Assembly: GCA_964342825.1 (NCBI GenBank)
Contig: CAYFHO010000016.1
Coordinates: 1 to 64,000 of the forward strand
Direction: 5' to 3'
Source: AAA164-E04 sp964342825
GTDB taxonomy: Bacteria > Verrucomicrobiota > Verrucomicrobiia > Limisphaerales > AAA164-E04
Length of the DNA stretch: 64,000 nucleotides
Under the pieces are notes generated by a model. That model ran no database searches and had not been told where the DNA came from. It saw nothing but the letters and a program-made list of their open reading frames with translations. Positions 36,478 through 44,787 of the stretch are shown here, piece after piece (positions within the stretch are counted from its first letter, which is position 1; each line of letters begins with the position of its first letter). Made by a program: the position numbers and the translations under genes.

Positions 36478-38376
36478 ATGTTCGAGTATCCACGATCGTT
36501 TGATGTCATTGTAATTGGCGGTGGCCATGCGGGTGTCGAAGCGGCACTGGCGTCTGCCCGGATGGGCTGTCAAACTTTAATGCTCTCGATCAATGTAGAT
36601 ACGATCGGACAGATGTCCTGTAATCCCGCTATCGGGGGATTGGCAAAAGGTCATCTTGCACGGGAGATCGACGCCATGGGAGGCGAAATGGGGAAGGCCA
36701 CCGACATGACCGGACTTCAATTCAGGATGCTGAACACGAAGAAAGGGCCCTCTGTCTGGGCTCCCAGGGCGCAGTGCGACAAGAAAGCCTACCAGTTTCG
36801 ATTAAAATGGATTTGTGAGCGAGAGCCTAATCTCTTTTTGCAACAAGGCCAGGCGGGTAGACTTTTGATTAACGATCAGCAAGTCTATGGAGTAGAAACC
36901 CAATTTGGTGTTCAATATCTGGGAAAAACGGTTATCATTACTACGGGCACGTTTTTGAGAGGCTTGATGCACATTGGAAAATCACAGGCCTCGGGTGGGC
37001 GTGCGGGTGAATCTGCCGCTATGGGGTTATCTGATTCTTTGAAAGAAATCGGACTCAAATTAGGTCGACTCAAGACCGGTACTCCTCCTCGCATCCTGAA
37101 AAGATCCATCGATTTTTCCAAAACAGAACCACAACCCGGAGATGAACCAGTGCCATACTTCAGCTATTGGAAAGACGATTTGTTCCACGTGGAACATTCC
37201 GATATCCAGCCGGCTGATATTGGACACTCCAACGGAAAGTATCCACCGGGTTCCATTCTGGACAAAATGGGAGGTCAATTGAAGTGTCAGATTACACAGA
37301 CAACCAAAGAGACGGCAGAAATAATTAAGAAAAACCTTCACATGTCCCCGATGTATTCAGGCATTATTGAAGGTACCGGCCCCAGGTATTGCCCTTCCAT
37401 TGAAGATAAAATCGTCCGCTTCGCTGATAAAGAAACTCATCAGGTATTTCTTGAACCCGAGGGGATTGCTACTGATGAATATTATATTAACGGATTCTCA
37501 ACCAGTTTACCCTTCGAAGTTCAAGTGAAGCTCATCCAATCCATCCAAGGATTGGAATCAGCTGAGATTCTCCGACCAGCATATGCCGTAGAGTATGACT
37601 TTGTTGACCCCACCCAATTATATCCTTCATTAGAAACCAAATCTTGTTCCGGCTTATTCTTGGCGGGACAAATCAATGGAACTTCTGGATATGAGGAAGC
37701 TGGTGCTCAAGGTCTCATGGCAGGCATCAACGCTGCACAAAAAGTGAAGAATCAGGAGGCCGTTATCCTTCAAAGAAACGAAGCATACATAGGTGTTTTA
37801 ATTGATGATTTGGTAACCAAGGGTACAAGCGAACCTTATCGCATGTTTACTTCACGAGCGGAATACCGGTTATTGCTTCGTCAGGATAATGCGGATCAGC
37901 GGCTGAGTAAATTAGGACATGATCTCGGTTTACTTCCTGACAGGAATTTTCAACAATTCCGGGATAAAGAAGACAGCATTCATAGTGAGGTTGACCGACT
38001 GCGGTCAACACGCCACGAAGGGCAACTGCTAAGTCAAATTCTCAAACGCCCTGAAAATCGTTACCAGGACATTCCGCAGCCCAACTTGGACCTTTCTGAA
38101 GAAGTTCAGCAACAGGTGGAGATCATTATCAAATACCAGGGATATATCGAACGCCAGGAAATGGAGATCCAAAAATTCAAAACAATGGAAGAAAAACAAA
38201 TTCCAGAGTGGATGGATTACGAGCGTATCCCTGGTTTAAGAAATGAAGCACGTCAAAAATTGTTGGATATTGAACCTCGCACTTTAGGTCAAGCTTCCAG
38301 GATCTCCGGAATTTCTCCTGCCGACATTTCTCTCCTCATGGTTCACATGAAACAAGCTGCCAGGCATTCCTCTTAA
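36478..38376 (+). CDS. mnmG: tRNA uridine-5-carboxymethylaminomethyl modification enzyme MnmG (GidA)
   Basis: MnmG, with MnmE, modifies the wobble uridine (U34) of several tRNAs, using FAD. The FAD motif GGGHAGVEAA is at about 14-23, followed by the signature QMSCNPAIGGLAKGHLAREIDAMGGEMG, RLKTGTPPRI, MYSGIIEGTGPRYCPSIEDKI and FTSRAEYRLLLRQDNAD. The length (632) is typical. Between PVPYFSYW and the QITQTT region there is an insertion of about 30 residues compared with E. coli or Bacillus as I recall them. That insertion contains L-FHVEH (235-240), encoded by a perfect parS-like palindrome. mnmG is a classic origin-proximal gene. Confidence 0.95.
   Translation: MFEYPRSFDVIVIGGGHAGVEAALASARMGCQTLMLSINVDTIGQMSCNPAIGGLAKGHLAREIDAMGGEMGKATDMTGLQFRMLNTKKGPSVWAPRAQCDKKAYQFRLKWICEREPNLFLQQGQAGRLLINDQQVYGVETQFGVQYLGKTVIITTGTFLRGLMHIGKSQASGGRAGESAAMGLSDSLKEIGLKLGRLKTGTPPRILKRSIDFSKTEPQPGDEPVPYFSYWKDDLFHVEHSDIQPADIGHSNGKYPPGSILDKMGGQLKCQITQTTKETAEIIKKNLHMSPMYSGIIEGTGPRYCPSIEDKIVRFADKETHQVFLEPEGIATDEYYINGFSTSLPFEVQVKLIQSIQGLESAEILRPAYAVEYDFVDPTQLYPSLETKSCSGLFLAGQINGTSGYEEAGAQGLMAGINAAQKVKNQEAVILQRNEAYIGVLIDDLVTKGTSEPYRMFTSRAEYRLLLRQDNADQRLSKLGHDLGLLPDRNFQQFRDKEDSIHSEVDRLRSTRHEGQLLSQILKRPENRYQDIPQPNLDLSEEVQQQVEIIIKYQGYIERQEMEIQKFKTMEEKQIPEWMDYERIPGLRNEARQKLLDIEPRTLGQASRISGISPADISLLMVHMKQAARHSS
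37181..37196. promoter_or_regulatory. parS-like ParB-binding palindrome inside mnmG
   Basis: TGTTCCACGTGGAACA is a perfect 16-bp palindrome that closely matches the bacterial parS consensus (TGTTNCACGTGAAACA; the TTCCACGTGGAA form is known from Pseudomonas). It encodes Phe-His-Val-Glu-His in the mnmG insertion. A second identical site lies 1.2 kb downstream. Confidence 0.85.
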
Positions 38377-38388
38377 AAAAGGTGTGTA

Positions 38389-38404
38389 TGTTCCACGTGG
38401 AACA
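38389..38404. promoter_or_regulatory. parS-like ParB-binding palindrome after mnmG
   Basis: A second perfect TGTTCCACGTGGAACA lies 13 bp past the mnmG stop in the convergent gap before the HEAT-like gene. Two identical copies within 1.2 kb support a real ParB loading region. parA and parB themselves are not in the window. Confidence 0.88.
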
Positions 38405-38436
38405 AATCCCTTTTGAATGATGTCAAAAGTACCTTT

Positions 38437-39540
38437 TCACTTAGCAAGTCGTTTAAAATGATTCAGACTTTTAATTACTGAATCTGATCTTGGGTTCTTC
38501 TGTGATGTTTCCGATAAAACTCGAATGGCTTGATTCACCGGAGGTTGGTAGTCAACGAGGGCCATGGCTGAAATATCTCTCAATAACGGATCGGGTGATT
38601 TCAAGGCTTCAAAGAGCAAAGGTAAGATTTGTTGTTCAATGGTATCACGATCATAATATTCCCAAAAGGCTGCCAGCATTCTGAGTGGCTGATGGTGAAA
38701 CTCACTTGGCAATTCCTCCAGTATGATTCAGCAAAGGGACAATAAGACCTCTTTACGATGAGGAGCAAAATTCCTTTGATGAAAAAATGCACTGATCGTA
38801 ACACCTCTGAGTATTCTGTTCTTCACTAAAAGATGTTTCCCTAAATCAGTGTAATCGGACGTGGCCTCCTGCAACAGCCATCGAATCTCGTCACTGGATT
38901 CCAAGTAGATCTGATCAACTACTGGTAGCAAGTGAGGGATGGAATCGGGCGGAGCAGCATGGGATTTTTCCATCAGACAAAGTGCCGCCAACATGACCGA
39001 AGGATCTTTGGATCGGGAGTAGACTTTTTGAATCAAGGACAATGAATCTGGATCCAGCTCGTCAATCGTTCTTCGAATGATTTGCATCGAAGTTCGAAGA
39101 ATAGCAGGGTTGGGCTTAGGATGTTTGATGGATTCATTGATCAAGGCAAGGATAGGTTTCCTCAGGCTGGGAGGGGGATTTTCAAGAACGTTTAATAAGT
39201 ATAATGCATCCAATTGCCGTTGTTCAATCGTGCGGGTATCACCCACGAAACCTGCTGGTAAATGTTGTTGAACACCTAACCACCAAGGCCTCAACAGATG
39301 ATCCCGCAAACTCAGTTCTTGATAAAAATAGTCTGCAAGCTTTGGACCTAATACCTTCACTGCATCATGAAATTCGACCGGATGTCGCAGGTAAGCCTCC
39401 ATTTGAATCCAATCAATGGCAGGTTTTCCATGGATGGAGATTTTGTTCCAATGTGGCACCTTCAAGTAACTCCATGTTAATAGTAACATGCACATGATGA
39501 TTATGTTACAAAGGATGATGCGGTGCCTGGAGTGTTTCAT
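38437..39540 (-). pseudogene. HEAT-like repeat membrane protein gene interrupted by in-frame TGA
   Basis: Two frames in the same phase (270 codons ending at 38728, and 91 codons from 38712) are separated only by a TGA at 38728-38730 and five sense codons. Together they read as one protein of about 367 residues. It has an N-terminal membrane anchor (IILCNIIIMCMLLLTWSYL) and helical HEAT-like repeats that continue across the stop (EVLLSL-C-stop-IILEELPSEFHHQPLRMLAAFW...LLRDISAMALVDYQPP). It is likely a nonsense mutation, although stop readthrough or a sequence error is possible; a TGG or CGA codon would restore it. If the second part is translated alone it would have to use a TTG directly after GGAGGA. 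The function is unknown. Confidence 0.7.
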
Positions 39541-39718
39541 TTACATAAAAAACTTACCTGCCTGGGGGTTCAAAGACAGGTAAAGATGCTCAAGAATAGT
39601 TTTGTATTAGATAAACTTATTTTTAAAATTTTTTATTATTATGATCTGGATTGATTTCATCAACGGTCTGCCTTGAAGCTTTTGAACATTGAATCTTGGA
39701 TCAGGTTCGTACAAAAAC

Positions 39719-40657
39719 ATGTCTATGAAAACAAGATTCCTTTCCCTGTATTGCATGGCCGTTCTTCTCTTATCGACAAGCATGAGTACATTGCTATCTG
39801 AGGTGAATCAGACAACGCAACATGAGGTCATCGCGCTTTGGGAAGGTAAGCCTCCTGCTCCAAATATGGACCTTCCACCAGAAATCGACACCACCAAACC
39901 TGAGAGCAATCGAGTCGCTGGCCGACGTGTGATCCGTACTGGAAATGTGAGCAGCCCAACTTTGACCGTTTATCAACCCGAGGCCGGAAAATCCAACGGA
40001 ACATCTGTCGTCATATGCCCGGGTGGAGGACATTACATCCTGGCCTGGGATCTGGAGGGAACCGAGGTGGCAGAGTGGTTGAACGATCTGGGTGTGACTG
40101 CATTCATTTTAAAATACAGGGTCCCCTCTCGAGAACGCGAAGGACGTCGATGGATTTCCGCCGTTCAAGATGCGCAACGAGCAGTCAGTATCGTTCGAAA
40201 TCAGGCAGGAAAGTGGAACATAGATCCTGATCGGATCGGTGTTTTGGGATTTTCTGCTGGAGGTGAAACAGCGGCCTTGACCGCTTTTTTAGAAAACCGA
40301 CAATATGAATCCCGCGACAAAAACGATCAAAGCTCTCATCTACCTAATTTCAGTGCACTCATCTATCCCGCTGGATTGGTCAACAAAGACAAGACGGGAT
40401 TACCGAACCATATAAAAATTCACCCTCAATCTCCACCAGCCTTCATGGCGCATGCATTTGACGATGGTGTTCCTTTGGAAGGTTGCCTTTTTCTGATGCA
40501 GGCTTTGAAAGCTGCAAATGTTGCCTCGGAACTCCACATTTACTCACAAGGAGGTCACGGATATGGGCTCAGGGAGACAAAGGTGCCCGTAACAACCTGG
40601 CACCATCGCTGCGCTGACTGGCTGAGATCAGAGGGTTGGCTGGCCAAGTCAAAATAA
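39719..40657 (+). CDS. Secreted alpha/beta hydrolase, acetyl-esterase-like
   Basis: A signal peptide (MSMKTRFLSLYCMAVLLLSTSMSTLLSE) precedes an alpha/beta-hydrolase fold with VVICPGGGHYILAWDLEG as the oxyanion region, the nucleophile elbow GFSAGG, a likely acid in MAHAFDDGVPLEG and the catalytic His in YSQGGHGYGL. Close families are the BD-FAE/acetyl-xylan esterase-type enzymes found with polysaccharide degradation genes in this phylum. Removing acetyl groups from plant or algal polysaccharides is the likely role (inference). The start is the ATG at 39719 or the next one at 39725; the longer TTG start at 39689 adds no recognisable sequence. Confidence 0.85.
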   Translation: MSMKTRFLSLYCMAVLLLSTSMSTLLSEVNQTTQHEVIALWEGKPPAPNMDLPPEIDTTKPESNRVAGRRVIRTGNVSSPTLTVYQPEAGKSNGTSVVICPGGGHYILAWDLEGTEVAEWLNDLGVTAFILKYRVPSREREGRRWISAVQDAQRAVSIVRNQAGKWNIDPDRIGVLGFSAGGETAALTAFLENRQYESRDKNDQSSHLPNFSALIYPAGLVNKDKTGLPNHIKIHPQSPPAFMAHAFDDGVPLEGCLFLMQALKAANVASELHIYSQGGHGYGLRETKVPVTTWHHRCADWLRSEGWLAKSK

Positions 40658-40748
40658 TCTATCCTCCATTTTTCGTTCGTTCGGGATGGTGTACAGCGCC
40701 TGATTGGAATCCTGAAAAAAATTCTTTAGCGGAACCAAAGGACAACCT

Positions 40749-40991
40749 TTGACCTACCCCTTCGGTTATGGTTTTGGTTCTATGAAATTATTTTCAGAAC
40801 ACGAGGTAGATATTCGACTCATGAAAGCAGGCAGACGCATCCGAATTGTGGGAACCAGACCTACTATCATGCTTTCCATTAATGACGTATTCAGAGGCTG
40901 GTTTGCCAACCCTGATGACGCATGGAAAGCCCTGGAGGATCGACAAAACCCATCGACATCAAAACCCCTGAACGATTTCAGTCGAAGATAA
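40749..40991 (+). CDS. Small hypothetical protein (80 residues)
   Basis: This short frame lies in a 370-bp gap otherwise without genes. AAAGGA precedes its TTG start by about six bases, the main support for it. An internal ATG would give a protein from MKLFSEHEVD. The middle (RIVGTRPTIMLSINDVFRGWFANPDDAWKALEDRQ) could fold as a small alpha/beta unit, but no family is recognised. An antisense frame over the same bases has no ribosome site and looks like a shadow. Confidence 0.35.
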   Translation: MTYPFGYGFGSMKLFSEHEVDIRLMKAGRRIRIVGTRPTIMLSINDVFRGWFANPDDAWKALEDRQNPSTSKPLNDFSRR

Positions 40992-41030
40992 GGTCTAGAA
41001 TTTCGCGATATAAAACCGGTTATGAAGCGA

Positions 41031-41804
41031 TCAGGGGCCAGCTGGCATTTCAACATCCGAACGTCGTTGATAATCTCGATGCCAGTTTTGCATCCATAGC
41101 TGCTGTAATCGAATGTATCCGACATGACCATCGGTATAGGCCAGGTTGATCCCTTTGTTGTGTCGATCTACAAAATACCTTCTCATGCCTTGAGAATTAT
41201 CACCACCTTCATAATTGGGTGGAGGGGTGTTATCGGTACGTGGCCAGGCATCGACCCAGTTACCATCGCCGTAAAGTGGCACATCGGCACTACTGTTTAA
41301 ATACATGCCCCAGTAACGATTGCGTTCTTCGGTCGTTTTCGGTTCGTAATAGCTGCCCATCGGCCACTGCATCCATGAATTAATGGTATAGCTACCTTCC
41401 GCCTTACTCCTTGCAAACTGTCCCCACCAAAAACTCCAATTCGTTTTACTATCACCGGGGCCATCCCTTTGAGACCGATTCTTTACCGAAGGACAAATAA
41501 TCGTCTGCATGGAACCATTGTATTTTTGCTGAGGATCATCAACATAGGAACTGTCTCCCATGTAGGGTGCAATAGCATGGAACCAATAAGGCTGCCCGGG
41601 TCCAAGCACCGGAAGGACCTTATCTTCATGATCATCAGCATAAAGAATCGTAGCCAATGCAACCTGACGCAGGTTATTGACACATTTGATGGTCTTTGCC
41701 TTGGATTTAGCACGGCTCAATGCGGGCAAAAGCATTCCAGCCAATATGGCAATGATAGCAATCACCACCAATAGTTCGATGAGAGTGAATCCTTTTCTTT
41801 TCAT
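41031..41804 (-). CDS. Pseudopilin-like secreted protein with H-X9-DG motif 2
   Basis: The start MKRKGFTLIELLVVIAIIAILAG is a standard prepilin signal with Glu at +5. The C-terminal half contains H-NKGINLAYT-DG, an intact H-X9-DG motif. ATG 41804 was chosen because GGAGT lies six bases upstream; an open frame to 41864 adds only an unlikely leader. Such proteins are abundant in Planctomycetes and Verrucomicrobiota and are thought to be exported or surface pseudopilins, function unproven. It stands 62 bp after the secreted-protein gene upstream, so a shared transcript is possible. Confidence 0.85.
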   Translation of the reverse strand: MKRKGFTLIELLVVIAIIAILAGMLLPALSRAKSKAKTIKCVNNLRQVALATILYADDHEDKVLPVLGPGQPYWFHAIAPYMGDSSYVDDPQQKYNGSMQTIICPSVKNRSQRDGPGDSKTNWSFWWGQFARSKAEGSYTINSWMQWPMGSYYEPKTTEERNRYWGMYLNSSADVPLYGDGNWVDAWPRTDNTPPPNYEGGDNSQGMRRYFVDRHNKGINLAYTDGHVGYIRLQQLWMQNWHRDYQRRSDVEMPAGP

Positions 41805-41866
41805 GGAGTGACTCCGATCCTGTTGGATAAACTTGAAATAGCCAAGATCGAAATAAGGTAACAATC

Positions 41867-43441
41867 CTACTCTTCAATGACGGCGAAGAACTCATTTCCT
41901 ACTTTCAAAGGATACAGTCGTTTCGCTCTCTGACCTGTCCCAGAAAATACTTCGGCCTCTGTTAAATTGTTGAGTGCTCCGCCTCTGAGTAACCGGTAGC
42001 TTTTACCCGGTTTGGTTTCGAATTCGATGGAGAGCATGCTTTGGGCGGCTAACTCAACAGAAAGCGGGGCAGTCCCAATTTCTTGATCGCGATCGGGCTG
42101 GATGATCCCTCCGCGGATCCACTGCCTGCGAGTGACCTCAAAATCCTCTGCAACCTTAGTCAATGCGTAAATGTAGGTTCCATCTTCACGGATTTGGATA
42201 ACTGGAAGTGCTTCTGCCTGTATTGGTAAAACACCTGAATCGTTGAGCAACCGAACATTCGTCGCAATTGAGAAATCAGGATTGAATTCCATTAAACGGG
42301 TTGCTTTGACATCAGGCAAATCATCCTCGAAAACGAGAACTATCCTTCCTTGCTCAGTCATATCCAAATCAAAATTGGATTGCCCACCGATTTCAATATC
42401 ATGTGAAGAAAAGATCTCCGATGGCACATCATTTTCGGGATAAAAACGACCTTCAAAGGTGGAACTGTAAGTCCTGGAAGGAGGATCTTCATCCTCTCCT
42501 AGCTCATGCATTACGGTGTGATTGGTCATCACGACAAATCCATGTCCTGCCATTTTTTTGACCCTAGGTGGTAGATGTTCGTGTCCAACTTCTAATTCTT
42601 CGTGGCGCAACACCAAATGAGAATCCAATGCATTTCCCTCGGGATCGTATACAGCTGCCTTTAAATCAATAGATAATTCACGGTGTGGAAATTCGGGAAA
42701 ATACCGATGCAGCCAAGTCACCACAAAACCACCCTCATCATCCATACTGACTCTGACATCGGATTGGGATTGGTGAGGAGGCACTTCCTGAGGGGTCACT
42801 CTGATGCGAGGTCCCGCTTTGCGACTGCGCGAATCAAAACGTTGGGCGTAGATCACCGAACGTGCATCATATAAATCAATGCTTTCACTCCATACCACGA
42901 CGAAGCTTCCGTCCGGAGCCATATCTACATCGAAAGTCATTATGATCGCTGAATCCTCAACATTGCTGCCGGTTCTGATGACCGTTTCCACATCCGTACG
43001 TGCTCTTCCATTTGAATCAAAACGTCGAAAACTGATGTACGGGTTCGCACCAGATCCTGGTCTCACGCCCCAAAAACATGTAAAATTTCCACGTCGATCC
43101 GATTTAACCACTGATCTTCCTGAAAAAGCAGCACCCGAATATACCTCAAATGCTTCAGTCATAGCCGAACCATCGGAGTGAAACAGACGAGCGAACAAGT
43201 GCGAAGCGGGTACTTGAGGTAAAGAGCTGGGAGATCCATTCAACAAATCCCATCTGAGGCGAGTGAAGAGGATCATGAACTCTCCAGAGTCAGAGGCTGC
43301 TATTGAGGGTCGGATACCATTCTCAGTGAATGTTTGACTGGTAAGATCCATTCCTTGAGCCTGACGTCCGTTAATAGAAAAAGCCAAAGCAAGGCAGAAA
43401 ACGAATCGTGACGCCACCCAATGCATGATAAGGCGGTGCAT
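41867..43441 (-). CDS. Secreted protein with WD/propeller-like repeats
   Basis: After a signal peptide (MHRLIMHWVASRFVFCLALAFSINGRQAQG) come recurring blocks such as SDSGEFMILFTR, DRRGNFTCFWG, APDGSFVVVWSE, DDEGGFVVTWLH and EQGRIVLVFED. Each is a strand run ending in a W or F about 55-70 residues apart, which suggests a beta-propeller of six or seven blades (inference). The C-terminus, LSIEFETKPGKSYRLLRGGALNN, resembles the terminal module of other exported Verrucomicrobiota proteins. I prefer the ATG at 43441, nine bases after GAGG; the frame extends to an ATG at 43510 with no ribosome site. The substrate is unknown. Confidence 0.75.
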   Translation of the reverse strand: MHRLIMHWVASRFVFCLALAFSINGRQAQGMDLTSQTFTENGIRPSIAASDSGEFMILFTRLRWDLLNGSPSSLPQVPASHLFARLFHSDGSAMTEAFEVYSGAAFSGRSVVKSDRRGNFTCFWGVRPGSGANPYISFRRFDSNGRARTDVETVIRTGSNVEDSAIIMTFDVDMAPDGSFVVVWSESIDLYDARSVIYAQRFDSRSRKAGPRIRVTPQEVPPHQSQSDVRVSMDDEGGFVVTWLHRYFPEFPHRELSIDLKAAVYDPEGNALDSHLVLRHEELEVGHEHLPPRVKKMAGHGFVVMTNHTVMHELGEDEDPPSRTYSSTFEGRFYPENDVPSEIFSSHDIEIGGQSNFDLDMTEQGRIVLVFEDDLPDVKATRLMEFNPDFSIATNVRLLNDSGVLPIQAEALPVIQIREDGTYIYALTKVAEDFEVTRRQWIRGGIIQPDRDQEIGTAPLSVELAAQSMLSIEFETKPGKSYRLLRGGALNNLTEAEVFSGTGQRAKRLYPLKVGNEFFAVIEE

Positions 43442-43647
43442 TCTAGAAAACCTCGATCCGGTAGAACCCTTCGAGCCAGCATCGTTGCCAGAGAAAAACG
43501 TGGGAGTCATAACTGATTGACAGCAAAACCAATGCCAATATTTAAGTAGGCATGGATTAATAAATCTAACTTATAAGTGAGCTACAACGGAAGATTTGGA
43601 AAACTGGCGATTCGCAAAAATCCTGGTTTAAACCGCTAAACTAGGAC

Positions 43648-43676
43648 TTGCCACCTTCATAGGTTCGATTTACATT
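43648..43676 (+). promoter_or_regulatory. Sigma-70 type promoter of tRNA-Leu
   Basis: TTGCCA (43648-43653) and TACATT (43671-43676) are separated by exactly 17 bp and lie about 20 bp upstream of the tRNA 5' end, the distance expected for a tRNA promoter. It was identified by eye, without a trained model. Confidence 0.5.
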
Positions 43677-43695
43677 CTTCTCTCTGCAACGACAT

Positions 43696-43782
43696 GCCGG
43701 CGTGGCGGAATTGGCAGACGCGCTAGACTCAAAATCTGGTTCTCGCAAGGGAGTGGGGGTTCGAGCCCCTCCGCCGGTACCA
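43696..43782 (+). tRNA. tRNA-Leu (anticodon CAA)
   Basis: The 87-base gene has a seven-pair acceptor stem (GCCGGCG with CGCCGGT, the first pair G-U), anticodon loop CTCAAAA giving CAA, which reads UUG, a long variable arm and the T loop TTCGAGC. The discriminator is A and the CCA end is encoded (43780-43782). It is read in the same direction as the following phosphodiesterase gene. Confidence 0.95.
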
Positions 43783-43822
43783 AGTTACCTTGGGAGTTTT
43801 AACACCAAATCTTCTCCAATTT

Positions 43823-44728
43823 ATGATGGGTCCCATGACAGTCCTCTTCCGTCCGGCGCTCATTGCGCGAGTGATCTGCTTCGTGTTAATTCAGGTCATT
43901 TGGATGACCACCTTGTTCATCAACCTGGAAGCTCAGAGTCCTGCTTTTAACTTTTTAACCGATCGCGATGCCATTCAAAAAATCCGTCCTATTCTCATCG
44001 CTCACCGCGGGGGCGTCGTTGGGGAAGACGCTGCTGAGTGCTCGCTGATTGCATTACGTCGTGCCGCCAAAGAGGGATACCACATGGTGGAATTGGATAT
44101 CAGGCGGAGCGTCGATGGTATTCCCATTCTGTTCCACGACAGGGCACTTCTTAAGGCATGCGGCAAAAAAGGATCGGTCGAGTCCATGAGGGCAGAACAG
44201 TTAACAGCTATCCATTACATCAAGGGAAGTGATCACATCGTCACCGTGGATACCGCATTGGGTGTTTGTCGATCCTTGGGACTTGGGGTGATGTTGGATT
44301 TTAAATCAGGCCGCAATGATTTGATCTTTTTAAAACGGGTGGATGAACTACTTGAACGGCATCAACTTCGTGGTGCCACCATCACCTTTTCAGGCGATGA
44401 ACCCATCAGAAAGACTCTGAAGGGAGTCTTATTCACGCCAACCGAAAGCGAAATGTTGCGACTAAGAAATGGTGACCAGGTAGATCTCCGAAACAGATTT
44501 TGGTTTGGTTTACCGCATCAGTTGAAAGCTGAAGATATTCTCCATTTGAAAGCAGCAGGCGCATTCATATTTCCAGCGATCAACACATTCAGATATCCAG
44601 CTGATCGCCATTCGGAATTGGCGAAGTCGGATATCAAACGGCTAATAGAGGCAGGAGTGGATGGCTTCCAGATCGATTCAGTTTACAGGGTGCTCTTCGA
44701 TGAGCTGGGGGTCAGTCCCAACTATTGA
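43823..44728 (+). CDS. Glycerophosphodiester phosphodiesterase
   Basis: GDPD enzymes split glycerophosphodiesters into glycerol 3-phosphate and an alcohol. The catalytic region LIAHRGGVVGEDAAE with the HRG start and the ELDIRRSVDGIPILFHD block are present in a TIM-barrel layout, and the family ending EAGVDGFQIDSV is kept. An N-terminal hydrophobic stretch (LIARVICFVLIQVIWMTTLFI) suggests export or a membrane anchor. The last six residues (GVSPNY) and the TGA stop are encoded by an arm of the dispersed palindromic repeat, so the original C-terminus has probably been replaced. The ATG pair at 43823-43828 is the likely start; a TTG at 43790 lies just behind the tRNA. Confidence 0.87.
   Translation: MMGPMTVLFRPALIARVICFVLIQVIWMTTLFINLEAQSPAFNFLTDRDAIQKIRPILIAHRGGVVGEDAAECSLIALRRAAKEGYHMVELDIRRSVDGIPILFHDRALLKACGKKGSVESMRAEQLTAIHYIKGSDHIVTVDTALGVCRSLGLGVMLDFKSGRNDLIFLKRVDELLERHQLRGATITFSGDEPIRKTLKGVLFTPTESEMLRLRNGDQVDLRNRFWFGLPHQLKAEDILHLKAAGAFIFPAINTFRYPADRHSELAKSDIKRLIEAGVDGFQIDSVYRVLFDELGVSPNY
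44708..44727 (+). repeat. Dispersed palindromic repeat, single-arm copy C
   Basis: GGGGTCAGTCCCAACTATTG is the left arm of the 53-bp palindrome. It covers the last codons of the phosphodiesterase gene and forms its stop. The second arm is absent and the sequence diverges after this point. Confidence 0.92.
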
Positions 44729-44787
44729 AACTGTTATAGCCCCATTTCAGAAGTGACTTTTCTTTTTTGTCAGCTAAAAGTTGTCGT

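Noticed and set aside
38437..38712. Independent 91-residue gene from a TTG start
   Set aside because: It is in the same phase as the upstream frame and continues its repeats; only one TGA separates them, so it is treated as part of one interrupted gene.
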